Shown piece after piece: positions 1-12,901 of a DNA stretch of 64,000 nucleotides. Location of the stretch: the NCBI RefSeq assembly GCF_048544455.1, contig NC_133538.1:19805969-19869968 (forward strand). Reading direction: 5' to 3'. The DNA comes from Silene latifolia (lineage: Eukaryota; Streptophyta; Magnoliopsida; Caryophyllales; Caryophyllaceae). The notes under the pieces are model-generated. The model was given only the letters and a program-made list of their open reading frames with translations, had not been told where the DNA came from and did not search any database. Position 1 is the stretch's first letter, and each line of letters opens with the position of its first letter. Both the position numbers and the translations under genes were made by a program.

Positions 1-110
1 CACATTCCATTATATTTATTTTTACAAACAAATACTTATAATACTGTTTATTTAGCCATTCACAGTTTAAACTCTTGTGGGCCAGGAGTAAATATTTTGA
101 TATAATTTTT

Positions 111-335
111 TTTGGGTGTGGCTGCACTTGAACAAAGTGTTTGCTCAAACTGCCTACGTACTTGCAAAGCTACCAAGATGACAACTTGCAAGATCAAGCC
201 AACGTAGTTCAAGAGAGGGATTTTTTTTGTTTGGAGGTGTGGCTGCACTTGAGCTACATGTTCACCCAAGTTGCCTACGTACTTGTGAAGCACAAAGTGT
301 ATTTCACAAGATCAAGCCGACGTAGTTCATAAAGG
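111..335. repeat. Tandem duplication in the 3' tail of Tat 1
   Basis: Two imperfect copies of roughly 110 bp lie at about 111-223 and 229-335. Both share GGTGTGGCTGCACTTGA, TGCCTACGTACTTG, GATCAAGCC and ACGTAGTTCA. They lie between integrase and the missing 3' LTR, where Tat elements often carry tandem repeats. Confidence 0.75.
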
Positions 336-344
336 AAGAAAGGA

Positions 345-345
<1 letters not shown>

Positions 346-395
<50 letters not shown>
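346..395. repeat. (AT)n microsatellite
   Basis: About 24 uninterrupted TA dinucleotides directly after the tandem duplication, inside the 3' tail of Tat 1. Confidence 0.95.
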
Positions 396-398
<3 letters not shown>

Positions 399-757
399 TT
401 TTTTTTTTGAAACAGTTTAACCTCTTGCTTAGGAGCTTGGACTTGCAGTTTACGCTCTTGCTTAGGAGCCTTCACTGTTGGGATTTAAGAATAGTAACGC
501 TTCAAAAACTTCCCATTGATTGGGCCTACCCGAACGCCGTCTTCATCCACGATTTTGTAAGCACCATTTGTGTAGACCTCCTATACCACGTATGGACCAT
601 CCCACTTAGAGGTGAACTTGCCAACTGGCTTATGAGAGGTGATGATTGGTCTTCGTACTGCAAGGACGAGGTCTCCTACTTGGAAAGAATAAGGGCGCAC
701 TTTTTTGTTGAATGCGCGTGACAACCTTGCTTGATAGCACTGGAGCTTTTGTTGAGC

Positions 758-1708
758 CTATAATCTCTTTTCATCGAGAGCTTCCAACTCTGCTACTCGC
801 AATTTGTCATTCTCATCATCTGTGAGTCCCTCCTGAATAGCAATGCGTAAGGAAGGGATCTGCAACTCCAAAGGCAACACGGCCTCCACTCCATACACCA
901 ACGCGTACTGGGTTGCCTGAGTAGGTGTTTTGTATGTGGTACGATATGCCCACAACGCCTCACCAATTCTTTCATGCCAATCTCGCTTTGACTTTGCTAC
1001 TACTTTTCTCAACAAGTTGCAAAGAGTTTTATTAAAGGCTTCAGCCAAACCATTTGCAGAGGCATTGTACATGGATGACTTGTATTGTTTGAACTTGAAT
1101 TTTTCTCCCAGACTTGTCATCAGATGGTTGAAAAATTGTTTCCCATTGTCAGTTGTGATACGTTGAGGTACACCATATCTGTAGATGATTTGGGTTCTAA
1201 TGAAGTCCACAACATTTTCTTTCTTCACTTCCCGTAGTGTGATGGCTTCTGCCCATTTTGAGAAGTAGTCAGTGGCAGCGAGGATATACTCGTGTCCATT
1301 TGAGGCCTTTGGAGTAAGAGGTCCCACAACATCAAGTCCCCAAGCTTCAAAGGGCCATGAAGAAACAGTAGGATGCAACGGCTCCGGCGGTTGGTGTATG
1401 AAGTTTGCGTAGAACTGACAGGGTTCACATTTTTTTGCAAAGTCCATACAATCTTGCACCATGGTTGGCCAGTAATACCCCATTCTCTTTACACGATCAT
1501 GAAGTTTAGGCCCAGATTGATGAGCACCACAAATGCCAGAATGAGCTTCATGCATTGCTTCAGTAGCTTCGTCCTTGCTTAGACACCTCAACCATTGGCC
1601 TGAGAAAGAACGTCTGTAGAGTGTCCCTTTATAGTGAATGAACTTTGGAGCACGTCGACGTATTTCTACCTTGTGTCTGGGATCATCGGGTAGTTTTTGG
1701 TGGTCCAA
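758..1708 (-). pseudogene. integrase of Tat 1
   Basis: Contains the H2C2 zinc-binding module (HEAHSGICGAHQSG...CEPCQ), the catalytic core WGLDVVGPL and TDNGKQF, and the downstream glutamate region (ANGLAEAFNKTL), ending in a typical YALVYGVEAVLPLE segment. No chromodomain was recognised after it, as expected for Tat rather than chromoviral elements. Confidence 0.85.
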
Positions 1709-1934
1709 AAATCAATGATAGGTTGACGCCTTGTCATCTTCATCAACTGTGTAGACGCATATCATGTTGGTTGTATCTACATTTTCCTCTCCTTCAAGCA
1801 ATGATACTACCCAACGATTGCAGATCGGGACTTGCATAGACTCTTCCGCCCCCAAATGCCAAAGTGGCTCGCAAGATTAGCAAGCGCGTCGGAACTTATT
1901 GGCACTCCTTGGCACATGACCAACATGGATGTCG

Positions 1935-2792
1935 TCAAGTTGATTCAAAGAGTTGTAATGCCTGTTGATGGTAGGGAATCAAGTCTTCCTTTTTCACTTC
2001 ATATTCACCAAGGACTTGGTTGACCACCAGCTTTGAGTCTCCATATATGTCCATATCCCTGACACCTATTTCGATCGCCATTTGAAGACCGAGTATGAGA
2101 GCTTGGTATTCTGCCATATTATTTGTACACAACTGAGTGAGTGTAAAGGCATATGGCATAAGATGATTTTGTGGAGTTACGAATACAACTCCAGCTCCAG
2201 CTCCATCTTGCCTTGCAGCGCCGTCAAAGTACATTTGCCATGGAGGTAGGACGTCCACATAGAAAATTTCTTCTCCTGGGAGGTCATCTGAAATTTCCCA
2301 CTCTGCTGGCACTGGATGATCAGCAAAGAAGTCGGCGATAGCTTGACCTTTCACAGCCTTTTGAGGCACGAACACCAACTCATACTGCTTAAGCAACATT
2401 GCCCATTTCGCAAGTCTTCCAGACAAGACTGGTCTTGAGAGTATGTACTTGATTGGATCAGCTTTTGAGACCACATGTATGGTATGCGCCTGCATGTAGT
2501 GCCTCAACTTCTGGATGGCGAACACCAAAGCGAGACATATGTTCTCTATGGGCGCGTAATTCAACTCAGCTCCAACCAAGGTACGACTCAAGTAGTAGAG
2601 TGCACTCTCCGTGCGGTCTTCAATTTCTTGAGCACACATTGCCCCCAGTGAGCGTTCTTGTGCTGCAATGTAGAGGACAAGTGGCCTTCCTGGAATTGGT
2701 GCCCCCAAAGATCTTTGGCGCGCCACCGGCCAAGTACTTTTTGATGCTATCAAAAACATTTTTGCATTTTTCATCCCATTGAAATGGAGCAT
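1935..2792 (-). pseudogene. RNase H and archaeal-type second RNase H of Tat 1
   Basis: The first part matches gypsy RNase H (RPLVLYIAAQERSLGAM, then YYLSRTL and the KLRHYM region). After a connector (GQAIADFFADHP) comes a second RNase H opening MYFDGAARQDGAGAGVV with NNMAEYQALI and GDSKLVVNQV. These carry the Asp, Glu and Asp catalytic positions of the archaeal-like RNase H family. Two RNase H domains in tandem are characteristic of Tat elements. Confidence 0.85.
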
Positions 2793-5700
2793 CCTTTTTC
2801 ATGAGATGGCTAAACGGCTGGCAACGCTCGGCTAAGTTAGAGATGAACCTTCGGATGTATGCCAAACGTCCTTGCAATCCGCGCAACTCTTTCAATGTCT
2901 TTGGTTCCGGCATTTCGTTGATAGCTTTGATTTTTGTTTGGTCAATTTCAATGCCTCTATGCCTGACCACAAAACCTAAGAACTTCCCAGATGTGACTCC
3001 AAATGCGCACTTGAGTGGATTCATCTTGAGTTGACATTTTCTAAGTCTTTCAAATACGGTTCGAAGGTCTTTGATATGATCTTCTCTTTTCTTTGATTTG
3101 ACAACCACGTCATCAACATAACACTCTATTGTTTTATGCAGCATGTCATCAAAGATCTTTTGCATTACGCGTTGATACGTAGCGCCAGCATTCTTCAATC
3201 CAAACGGCATGACCGTGTAGCAGAAGATCCCTTTTGGGGTTCGAAAACCCGTTACTTATTGATCTTCAGGTGCCATATGTATTTGATTGTAACCAGCAGT
3301 ACAATCCATGAATGAGAGGGCTTCATGACCAGTGGTTGCGTCAATCATCAACTCTGTGACTGGCAAAGGGAAGTCATCCTTCGGGCATGCATCATTAAGG
3401 TCTCTGAAGTCGACACATATGCGCAATTGTCCATTCTTTTTTCTGACTGGGACAATGTTTGCTATCCAGGTAGAATATTTGACTTCTCGAATGAAACCTG
3501 CTTCAATGAGTTTGTTGACTTCCTTTTCAATTTCAGGTACAAGCTCCGGCCTGAAACAACGTTGAGGTTGCTTTTTGGGATTGGTGCCTTTCTTGATTGC
3601 TAGACGATGAACTGCAATTTTTGGGCTGAGTCCAGGCATCTCTTTATAGCTCCAAGCGAAGACATCTTTGTACTCGACCAACAACTTGTAGTACTCCTCT
3701 TGTTCTTCCTTAGTCAGTAGAGCACTGACATAAATGGGCCTAGGGTCTTCAATAGTTCCCAAGTTGAGTTCCTTGAGTTCATCTACAGTCGATTGCCCCC
3801 CGTCTTCAAGTGTTTCAGGGGCGTCATCCGCCTCAACTTCTTCGTTCTCGTCAGGTATCTCTTCTACTGTGATGTGATATGACGACGTTGTAATTTCTAA
3901 GTCACTTGACTTCTTTGTATCACAGGGACGTGAAGATGAAGGCAAAAGCTCTTCGGCATTCTTTTGCTGGCCAGTAAGAACTAGTACGCGCCTCCTTGCT
4001 TTGAGTGGCTCATGTTGGATGATATCCAATACTTGCATACGCTTCATGCGAGATGGTATTGCGCTTCTCAAATCATCGCTTACTCTTACTTCTTCTTCAT
4101 TTTGTGTTGCAGAAGTTGAGAGAGGACGACCCTCACCACTATTCCTCTTGAGAGCCCCTAGTCGACTGAAGACTGTTTTTGATGGACCACCCAAGCGTTC
4201 ATGTATTGCGCCCTTCTTGTTTATGCGCAACGAAGGTGTTGACACTTTGACCTTACTTTCTCCTTGATTGCCAAGCCTAGCAAACACAGAAATGTGTTTG
4301 GTTGAAGCATTTGGTCTCCCTAACCTTGTAAATATAGAAGGACGACACTTCTCTGCAGGTGGACTTATTCGATCGAAGACTGAAGATGGATGCATCTTTT
4401 CCTCTCCTTCTTCATTTTCTTCGACCTCTTCTACTGTGATATGCTGAGAAGATGCAGTAGCCCCTTTTCTACGAGCACCAATCTTCACAGGCGCAGGAGA
4501 CTCATATCCGAGCCCGGCCCTGGTCACCATGAAGCTCCCATCTTGCTTGAATACTTCATGTTGCGCTTTGTTAAGACCGTACGGCTCAACTTTTATAACT
4601 TTGCCAAGAGGAGTCGGATTTGTAAAGTCATATCCAGCCTTTGCCAGTAGCTTGTAAGCATTGGAATCAAATATCCCCTTGTTTTCTTCATTTGATGATT
4701 GACTGGATGAACAGACGAAACCATTCGGAGGAGGTCTCACAATCTTCATTTGAGATGAACTTGGTAGAGGTGTAACGACTTTGGCTACCCATTCCTGCTT
4801 GAACACCAGACTTGACTTTTTATCCTTAGGCTCTATCTTTGGTGTTAAACACTCTGCAAAAGGACTCTCCCCATCTTTGCGGCGAGACTTCGGGATGTAG
4901 CGTAGTACTGGTGGTGTAGTTTTCTGCGGCGTCTCTTGCTTATTGGGTGACGCAATAGGAGTAGCTGTGTTGTTGACCTTGTCTACATCTTTCTTAACAT
5001 CATTTTCTTTAGCAGGACTTGCAGCTTCATCTTCTTTGATGATGTTCTTTTCCCGCTTACCTCCTTTTCCTGTTGAAGAGATGGTGGTTGGCATGAACTC
5101 ACTGGAAGTACCATTCTCTTCAAAGAATTTTGCATCAGCGAAGAAAGAGTCGGCCTTAGAGAAAGGTTTGGCGTCTCCGTCTATTTTCCTTTCGCCACCA
5201 CGATAATATTTCAAGCATTGATGGAGGGTTGAGGCGACAACTCCATTCTCGTGCTTCCAAGGTCGTCCCAGCAATAGTTTGAACGATGTCTTACCATCCA
5301 TGACATGGAACAATGTGTCGGAAGAAAGATCACCCATGGTAAGGTTCACACGGATCATGCCAACCGCACGCTCCCCATTCAAGTTGAAACCATGAATCAT
5401 TGTTCGACTCACCGAGAGTTCATCCATCGTGATCCCTAATTCGTTCATGGTAGCTTTTGGCATGAGATTGACTCCTGAGCCTCCATCTATTAAAATGCGC
5501 TTGACCTTTTGCCCCCGGATGTACCCAGACACATAAAGTGGCCTGTTGTGAGGCTTGGATCCAAGAAGCAAATCCTCATCTGAAAAACTCAAGGCTGCAT
5601 TGCATGAGACACATCCAGTTGATTGCTCAAGAGGCTCAATTTTTTCTTTCATCTTGCCCGCATACAACTCGGGCTTCTCAAGTCCTTGAATTATCAGCTG

Positions 5701-6591
5701 ACGCTTCTCTTTAGGTAGATGAAAGATTTGCTTCCATCCCATGTTTGTAGGAAGGGCGTCAAGAGCAGCCACTATTTCGTTCTCCTTTTCAGAATGCAAC
5801 TGTTGTGCCAATACCGCATCATCTGGGCCTCCTTCCTTTATCTTCTTTTTATCATCACCACCTTCCGTAGCTGAGACGGTGCACACGGTAACCTTGTTTA
5901 AGAAGTCTTGTGGGAAGAATTCTTTTAAGGTGACGGGACTCGGTGGTTCTTGCTCAAGTACATCGATAGGCAAGACATATGGTTTGATCACTGTTTTGGG
6001 CTTTTTCTTTCCCTTCGTCTTGCGAGGTTTAGTCTTCTTTGATTGTTTTCTTCGACGGTGAACAGGTTGCGCTATCTGTCTTGTTTGTTTCTTTGACTTC
6101 TTGCGCGTAACCAAAGTCCAACCTTCATCGTCATCTTCATGCTTCTTTTCCTCATTCTTATTCTGAGGAGATAGTTTTTCTTCCAATGACATTGGAGGTA
6201 GCGACGGCAATGACCCTTGGATCTGTAATGCCACAGGCTCAAAACTTCCGAACTGCAACATATACACACATTGTCCTTGCCGTATAATTGGCTCGTCAAG
6301 TTGCTCCAGGACTACAGTAGTTTGATTTGTGTTCTTTGTGTCCTCCAAGTCAAGAATGATCTTCCCTTCCTTGGAGAGCTGCATGATCTTCTCCTTGAGT
6401 GTTATACACTTTTCAATAGGATGACTCACTAGCTTATGATAACGACAGTAATTGGGATCGTTTGTCTTGTTTGCTTGCTCAGGGCGCTTGGACTCTGGCA
6501 ATTGTATAACCTTATTTTCCAAGAGGTCATCAAGCATTCCGGACAAGTCAGAATCTGGGAATGGATATTTCTTAGCCTGCAACTCTTTCAA
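2620..6591 (-). pseudogene. gag end, protease and reverse transcriptase of Tat 1
   Basis: The long frame at 3256-6591 begins with a gag-type zinc-binding stretch (YCRYHK...HPIEKC). It then has an aspartic protease motif ILIDGGSGVN, a long variable linker rich in FxRLG repeats, and the first half of reverse transcriptase (RICVDFRDLNDACPKDDFPL). The second half of reverse transcriptase lies at 2620-3210 and has the catalytic YVDDVVVKS box and the thumb region (LGFVVRHRGIEID). The more-than-500-residue protease-RT linker is long for gypsy elements. The copy is interrupted. Confidence 0.85.
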
Positions 6592-8011
6592 TGTGGGCTT
6601 GTCTCGTTGGTAGTTGTAAGAGAATGACTCTTTCTTCTTTTCATACTTAGGCTTTGACGAGATTTTGACAGTGCACTTTCTTTGGTTTCGACGACCATTG
6701 TTTCCTTTGTCGACGATTTGGAGTTCTTATCAGTTTTCTTGAACTCCTTCTTTTCACTTGGCACCTTAGAAGAACTTGGTCGAGCACTACCATGTTCTTT
6801 GATTGTGATCTCCATGTCATGGGCGCGGGTAGCCAGGTCTTGGAAGCTCTTTGGCATGATCCCTTTCAGGATGTAAAGAATGTCCCATTTCATCCCGTTG
6901 ACGCACATTTCAATTTCAGCTGCGACGCTTCACTTAAGTGATCCTTGCATTCCGGACTCGGCGCATGCCACCCTTGATGTAATCGACGATAGGCTCATCT
7001 TGCCATTGAGTTGTCTTTGTCAATTCGCTCATGCGACGACACGTCCTGGTGTTTGTAGAATCTGTTGAGGAATTCATCTTCCATGTGACCCCGACTATCA
7101 ATTGACTCGAGTCCGGATCGTGTACCGATCGAACGCGATCCCTTTGAGCGAACGAACGAATTGCTTCACCAAACGATCACCTTCTGTTCCATCATTGTTG
7201 CATGTCTCGACGAAGTGGGCGATGTGTTGCTTTGGGTTCCCCTTCCCATCGAACTGTTGAAATTTTGGAGGCCGATAGCCGAGATGGCATCGCGCAGATC
7301 GTCAATCCTCTTAGTGTAAGGCTTGATGTAGCGTCCACTACTTGTCGAGCTATCATCCAACCGACACTTGATCGTCTTGGCTATTAACTCTTGCACTTCT
7401 CTTCGGTGAAGTTGCTTGATCTCATTCTTTGGCTTTTCCCTATCCTCGCCAACTTCTCTATCGCTATCAACATCCCTATCGGTGTCACCATGCTCGCTCT
7501 CGGCCTTCCTGTCACGGAGTGCCACCACCTCTTTTTGGAGCTCATCAATTTTCTTGTTCTTTTCTTCACTCTCCTTCATCATCTTTTCAAGGAGATCATT
7601 CATTTTCTGCATTCGATCCTCAAGAGTATCGCCACTTATCACCATGACTGAAGCAACGTTAGGAGTTGAGGTTTCTTTCTTTTTTGGCGACGCTTTGGGT
7701 TTGCATGGACAAGCCTTCTTGTCAACCTTAACACTTCTAGTCTCCTCGCGTGAAGGAGAAGAGGCGGCCAGGAGCGCTGTAGCAGCAGCAGCTATGGAGG
7801 CGACAGAGAACTTGCGCGGCTTAGTTGGGACGTGTGCAGAGCGTAGAATAGCAGCAGCAGCATTAACAGCAGCCTTCTTCGCCATTCCTCTTGTGGAGAT
7901 GCCAAACCGATCACGTAGCAGGAGGAGGTAGCAAAGAATGGGGGTACCTGCAGGGATATCTGCGTAGGTCTTCTTGGATGGACTGGAGGAGATGCTTTGC
8001 TTAGTAGACAT
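6588..8011 (-). pseudogene. gag region of Tat 1
   Basis: Gag-type reading frames occupy this interval. The N-terminal part starts at an ATG at 8011, has an alanine-rich stretch, then a charged coiled-coil segment (NDLLEKMMKESEEKNKKIDE) followed by acidic repeats. The downstream part (6588-6908) is a lysine/serine-rich gag segment. The capsid-like interior is poorly preserved. This is a fossil copy and is not expected to give an intact protein. Confidence 0.65.
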
Positions 8012-8070
8012 CTTCTTGTTTTGGTAGACTTGAATAAAACAACAGTAGAGATGAGAGGTAGAGATTTTCA

Positions 8071-8084
8071 CGTCGGGTTCACCA
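8071..8084 (-). other. Primer-binding site of Tat 1
   Basis: The minus strand reads TGGTGAACCCGACG five bases inside the LTR edge. TGG is the usual start of a site complementary to a tRNA 3' end. The donor tRNA was not identified. Confidence 0.6.
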
Positions 8085-8089
8085 AAATT

Positions 8090-8749
8090 TGTAACAGCAA
8101 ATTTTGTATTGCGATAACTGAAATACAAAACAAGGAAACAATTATATTTTATTAATAAATATCAAAAGTACGTGTACAATCTCTAATGTATCCTCTGATT
8201 CTAATATGCCGTAAGGGGTACGTGTACGGGGTACACGTGAGGGGTACGCGTGTAGACAAATTTAATTGCTCTACGCGCGATGTAAATTTGATTTCTTGAG
8301 AGGGCCGCGATGACTTGAATCTCTCTTGAAGGTTTGAACTTGTGATTGAATCTTCAACGCAGGCGGCACGATTTGATGTGCTTGTTGACTGCTTGCAATG
8401 ATTTTGACAGAGAGGATTTGTAGGAATTTGTACCTTGTTCTCTCTAGCTCCTTTGCAATTATGAATTTCCAACCATTTGAATGAATGAGGAGAGCTCTAT
8501 TTATAGAGTTTCAAATCCCCTTGTTGGACTTTGATGGTCAGAGGCCCATTCGTGGGTCTATTAGCAACCTTGGCCCAATTTGATTCCTTCTGGGTTTAGT
8601 GATCCGAATAACTCTTTTTGTAATCCGAATCGACCCATATTACATTTAATCGGGACAAAATAATTAAATTAAGTTAAAATTTGGTATTAACTCAAAATAA
8701 TTAATTTATTTTACTTATTTGGCACATTAATAAATTTTCCGTGCCTACA
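8090..8749 (-). repeat. 5' LTR of Tat 1
   Basis: About 660 bp. On the plus strand it starts TGTAACAG and ends CCTACA, giving the usual TG...CA termini. A TATA-like CTATAAATAGA read on the minus strand lies near 8495-8505. The primer-binding site follows after a short spacer at 8071-8084. The partner LTR is outside the window. Confidence 0.8.
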
Positions 8750-8750
8750 G

Positions 8751-9500
8751 GACTATGAGCCTTCAATAAGTTCTAGCTGGGCCTGGAAACGTATATGTGC
8801 AGTTAAACACCAACTAAAACATCACATGTTTGATGAAGTATGGAGGAGGAATGATCAGGAGTACTCAGTACAGCTGGGTTATTCTTGGCTGGCAGAGGAT
8901 GTAGCTGATGCACCATGGTATCCTTGGATTAGAAATAGGATAATGCTCCCCAAGCATGAGTTTTTTATTTGGCTGGTTGCTCAAAACAGGTTGCTCACTC
9001 AGGATAGATTGGTGAAGATGAATATTATTCATGAAAATTGTTGTTTTTTGTGTGGAGCAGCTGAGGAGAACATTGATCATCTCTTTTTTCTGTGTCCTTT
9101 CAGTCAGCAATGCAGGCAATAGATTGCAGTTTGGTTGGGATCTCCTATCCCTAATCAGAATGTGATCTCTTGGTGGCTAGGGCATAGGGATAGGTCCTTG
9201 TTGAGAAAGCACGTTGTTGCAGCTTGTATGGCACATGTAATGTATAGTATATGGCAGGTAAGAAATAGATGTCGGCTTGAGAATGTAATATCTTTGCCTG
9301 CTGTTGTTATAAAGCAGGTGAAGAAGCTTTTTCTTTTGCAATTAAGAGCTAGCTGTGGTGGATCCAGTATTAGGAGTGTGCAAGACTGGATAACACGGCT
9401 AGAATGAGTTTTGTAATGAGCTAGAGATTGATCTCTGGCGAATTTGTTGGTTGGGCTTTAATATAATCACTTACATTTCCCCAAAAAAAAAAAAAAAAAA
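8751..9500 (+). mobile_element. 3' end of an L1-type LINE, interrupted by Tat 1
   Basis: From the LTR junction an open frame reads DYEPSISSSWAWKRICAVKH and continues through a reverse-transcriptase-linked zinc-binding domain (PKHEFFIWLVAQNRL, then CCFLCGAAEENIDHLFF.CPF). This is the C-terminal module of plant L1-like ORF2. An in-frame TAG at 9120-9122 interrupts it, after which the same frame continues (IAVWLGSPIPNQN...) to a stop at 9407. A 3' untranslated stretch ends in an A-run at about 9484-9500. The copy is dead. The upstream part of ORF2 should lie beyond the far end of Tat 1, left of the window. Confidence 0.85.
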
Positions 9501-10362
9501 AGATGGGATATAAAGATTAAAATCAGTAATAGTGTTGCATACTTGAAATGCAGCATGATGATCCCATTCAAACTGTCCATTTCCAGGTGACTGAGACAGA
9601 TTTCCAGGTCAATATCCTGTGTGATTCACAGTCCAGGATGAACTTGGAGAGAAGTCATTTTCTCTGCTCATTCTGCCTTTCTATTGCTTTCCACTTCCAA
9701 GTTCAAGCAGTAGTGATCAAGTATCAACCATTTGGTTGCTGCCTTTAAATCTTTGATTTTATTTTTGGTATTTTCAGTGGGGACCAAAAAAAAGCTGGTG
9801 TTCGGCCGAATATTTGATAAAAAAGTTATTCAGACAATAGGTACTACTCTTTCCGACCCAATCATTTGTTTCTCTCTTTTTGTGAGGAGTATTTTAATCA
9901 AAAAAAAGCAAATAACAGTCTTGATCCAGAGTTGGTAATTAAAGCCTAATCTCTGCCACTAATCAAAGGTAAACAAATTTGAGAAATACGGTCTCTTACC
10001 AAGTTATTGAAAGATCGCTATTTAATGATCTTACGTTTTATTCTGAGCCAAAGTTATATTCGTTGCCTGTTACAAAAATAACTCTCCAACGGTGGCAAAT
10101 GAGAGGATAACTTTGATGATTGTCAAAGAAAGAACCTTATTCCATTTGTGCTGTCTTTTATCTAGAAGTGGTCGCTTTGCACTACAGAAAAATAAAACCC
10201 GGAAGACAGACAAATCTACTCCTTTGTACAACTGGTTATATAGTCTACTTACTGTACTCCAAATCAAGGGCTTTCGTATAGAGAAGCATCGCGAGCTATG
10301 CACTATGATATACTGTACTGAATTAATAAATATTCAAGAAACAATCAGTGAATAATCAATAA
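9501..10362. other. Stretch with no recognised gene
   Basis: Only short, unconvincing frames occur here. No repeats or RNA genes were seen. It ends at the target-site duplication of the copia element. Confidence 0.6.
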
Positions 10363-10367
10363 GTAAT

Positions 10368-10507
10368 TGCTAAACGAATGAATCGACAATCTGTCTTCCT
10401 TATTCTCATTCCAAAATATATAGATAATACATATTAGGGTTAGGCTCACAGCCCAATACAAAATAACATAGAGACGGGCCCGGCATGCACTGTATTATGA
10501 CCCATTA
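10368..10507 (-). repeat. 3' LTR of Copia 1
   Basis: 140 bp. The first ~115 bp are identical to the other LTR (14909-15050), while the last ~25 bp differ clearly. Next to it the minus strand reads CTTGAGGGGGG, a polypurine tract. Confidence 0.85.
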
Positions 10508-10513
10508 CCCCCC

Positions 10514-12901
10514 TCAAGTTGAAGCATAGGGGTTGAAAATGCCCAACTTGCGCACCAATGATGTGAACTGCGACACTCCGAGGGCTTTGGTAAGAACATC
10601 GGCCAACTGAACAGTGGTCGAGACATGAGACGGCGCGATAAGGCCTAGCTGAATAGCATCCCGAACGAAGTGACAGTCAATCTCAATATGCTTCGTACGC
10701 TCATGAAAAACTGGATTTTGAGCTATGTGCAAAGCGGACTTACTATCACTAAATATCTCAACAGGCGTGGGGTGCGACACACCCAAATCCCCGAGTAAAC
10801 CTTTGAGCCACTTAACTTCACAAGTAATGGCGCGAAGAGCGCGATACTCCGCTTCAGCAGAGGACAATGAGACAGTGGGCTGCTTTTTAGTCTTCCACGA
10901 GATGGGAGATGAACCCAAAAACATAAGCCATCCTGTTAAGGAACGGCGAGACTCAGGACATTTAGCCCAGTCCGAGTCACACCATCCGGACAACAGCAAA
11001 GGAGACCGAGCAGAGAGAAGAATACCTTGACCGGGGGTGCCCTTTAAGTAACGCACAACGCGTAGGGCCGCATTCCAATGGTCCTCCCGTGGAGCACTCA
11101 TGAACTGGGATAAAAGATGTACGGAATATGACAGGTCAGGTCGAGTAACCACAAGATAAACTAACCTGCCTACTAATCGTCGATACAGCTCAGGATTAGT
11201 AAGGAATTTGCTACCATTGCAACCCAGCTGATGATGTTGCTCAAGGGGAGTAGATGCGGGCTTGCAACCGAGAAGACCCACCTCCTGAAGAATGTCGAGT
11301 GTATATTTACGTTGACACAGAAAAATTCCATCGGTGTTACGAGCCACTTCGAGGCCCAAAAAATACTTCAAATCACCTAAATCTTTCATGTGAAAGCACT
11401 TATGCAAATATTCTTTGAAGGAAACAAGAGCATTGAGATCATTCCCAGAGACAATGAAATCATCGACATAGACAAGGACGTGAATGCGAACCGAACCCTT
11501 CACAAAAATGAATAGAGAATAGTCATAGTAACTCTGGGAGAACCCATACTTCTTCAACGCAAACCCGAGTTTTGAAAACCAACATCGAGGAGCCTGCTTG
11601 AGGCCGTACAAAGACTTCTTCAATCGACACACTAGACCGGGCACCGGAGATTGAAACCCCGGAGGCAACCTCATATACACTTCCTCCTCCAAATCGCCAT
11701 GAAGGAAGGCATTATGGACATCCATCTGATGCAAGTGCCACTTGTTTGCTGCTGCGACGGTAAGAAAGGCACGAACAGTGGTCATTTTAGCGACCGGAGC
11801 AAATGTCTCATCATAGTCCACTCCTTCGGTTTGATGATTACCGAACACAACCAACCGGGCCTTAAATCTCTCTATGGTAGAATCGGATTTGTATTTAATT
11901 TTGTACAACCACTTGCTTCCAAGAGCTTTCTTACCCGGAGGAAGCGGTTCTAGAACCCATGTCTTATTATCGACCAGAGCTTTCATTTCAGTTTCCATAG
12001 CTTGGCGCCAGGCTGCACTCTGAGCAGCTTCTTTGTAATTGCGAGGCTCGTTATGGGTCGTCAAGGCTGCCAAGTAAGAACGATGTGGAGACGAAAATTT
12101 CTTACAAGATAAATAATTAGCTAGAGGATACGGAGTACCTGAGGTTGGCATTGACACACGGAGAGGAGCAGCACTAGATGGACTACTATCATTATCATCG
12201 TCACTGTCAAAATTAAGGACATAGTCACGGAGAATCGTTGTGGGAATCTTGCTTCGATGTCCGCGGCCCATGGGAGGAGACGGTGGGGAGATGTCACTGG
12301 TGGGTCCGGCAGGACCAGTCATGGGTGACCCATCGTTGGGAGCTGGGGTACCCGGTGGTGTATCCACGTGGTCATTAGTATCCGTCGCAATTAGCTCATC
12401 GTCCCAATTGATGAGCAAATCATTCTCATTATTCTCATTTGGAATGTCAGGGGCATTTACTTCACGTGATGGTGTAACAATGAAGGGGAATTGATTTTCA
12501 TAAAATTTGACATCACGTGATACAAAAAACTCGTGACGGTCGAGATCATATAAGTACCAACCTTTCTGTCCGGAGGGATACCCCATGAAAACACATTTCC
12601 GGCTTCGACTAGCAAATTTATCACCCTTCGACTTTTGATTGTGAGCAAAACATAAGGAGCCAAAGACCCGTAAAATGTCAAAATTTGGAGGTCTCTTAAA
12701 GATAAGCTCATATGGTGTTGCATCATTAAGTAGCCGGGAAGGAGTACGATTAATGACAAACGCAGCAGCTAGAGCACACTCCCCCAAAATCGAATAGGAA
12801 GACCACCACCAAAACCGTAATGCTCGAGCTACGTTTAAAATATGTTGATGTTTTCGCTCGACTCTTCCATTTTGTTGGGGGTGCCCACACATGACGATCA
12901 A
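10514..12901 (-). pseudogene. integrase end, reverse transcriptase and RNase H of Copia 1
   Basis: A long frame of 795 residues. It starts in the integrase core (HPQQNGRVERKHQHILN) and passes a variable acidic/proline linker. Reverse transcriptase follows (FAPVAKMTTVRAFL, QMDVHNAFLHGDLEEEVYM, VYVDDFIVSGND), then copia RNase H (WCDSDWAKCPESRRS, SLSSAEAEYRAL, FSDSKSALHIAQNP) and the ADVLTKALG tail. This half is the best preserved part of the element. Confidence 0.9.

Larger units (their letters stand above)
1..8749 (-). mobile_element. Ty3/gypsy Tat-lineage LTR retrotransposon (Tat 1), partial
   Basis: A minus-strand element whose 5' LTR lies at the high-coordinate end; its 3' LTR would lie left of the window. 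Reading along the minus strand, the visible order is LTR, primer-binding site, gag, protease, reverse transcriptase, RNase H, a second (archaeal-type) RNase H, integrase and a 3' non-coding tail. Gypsy order together with two RNase H domains points to the Tat lineage; that assignment is inference from domain content. The coding part is broken, with about five interruptions. The element sits inside a LINE, since LINE coding sequence resumes directly at its LTR edge. Age cannot be estimated because only one LTR is present. Confidence 0.88.
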
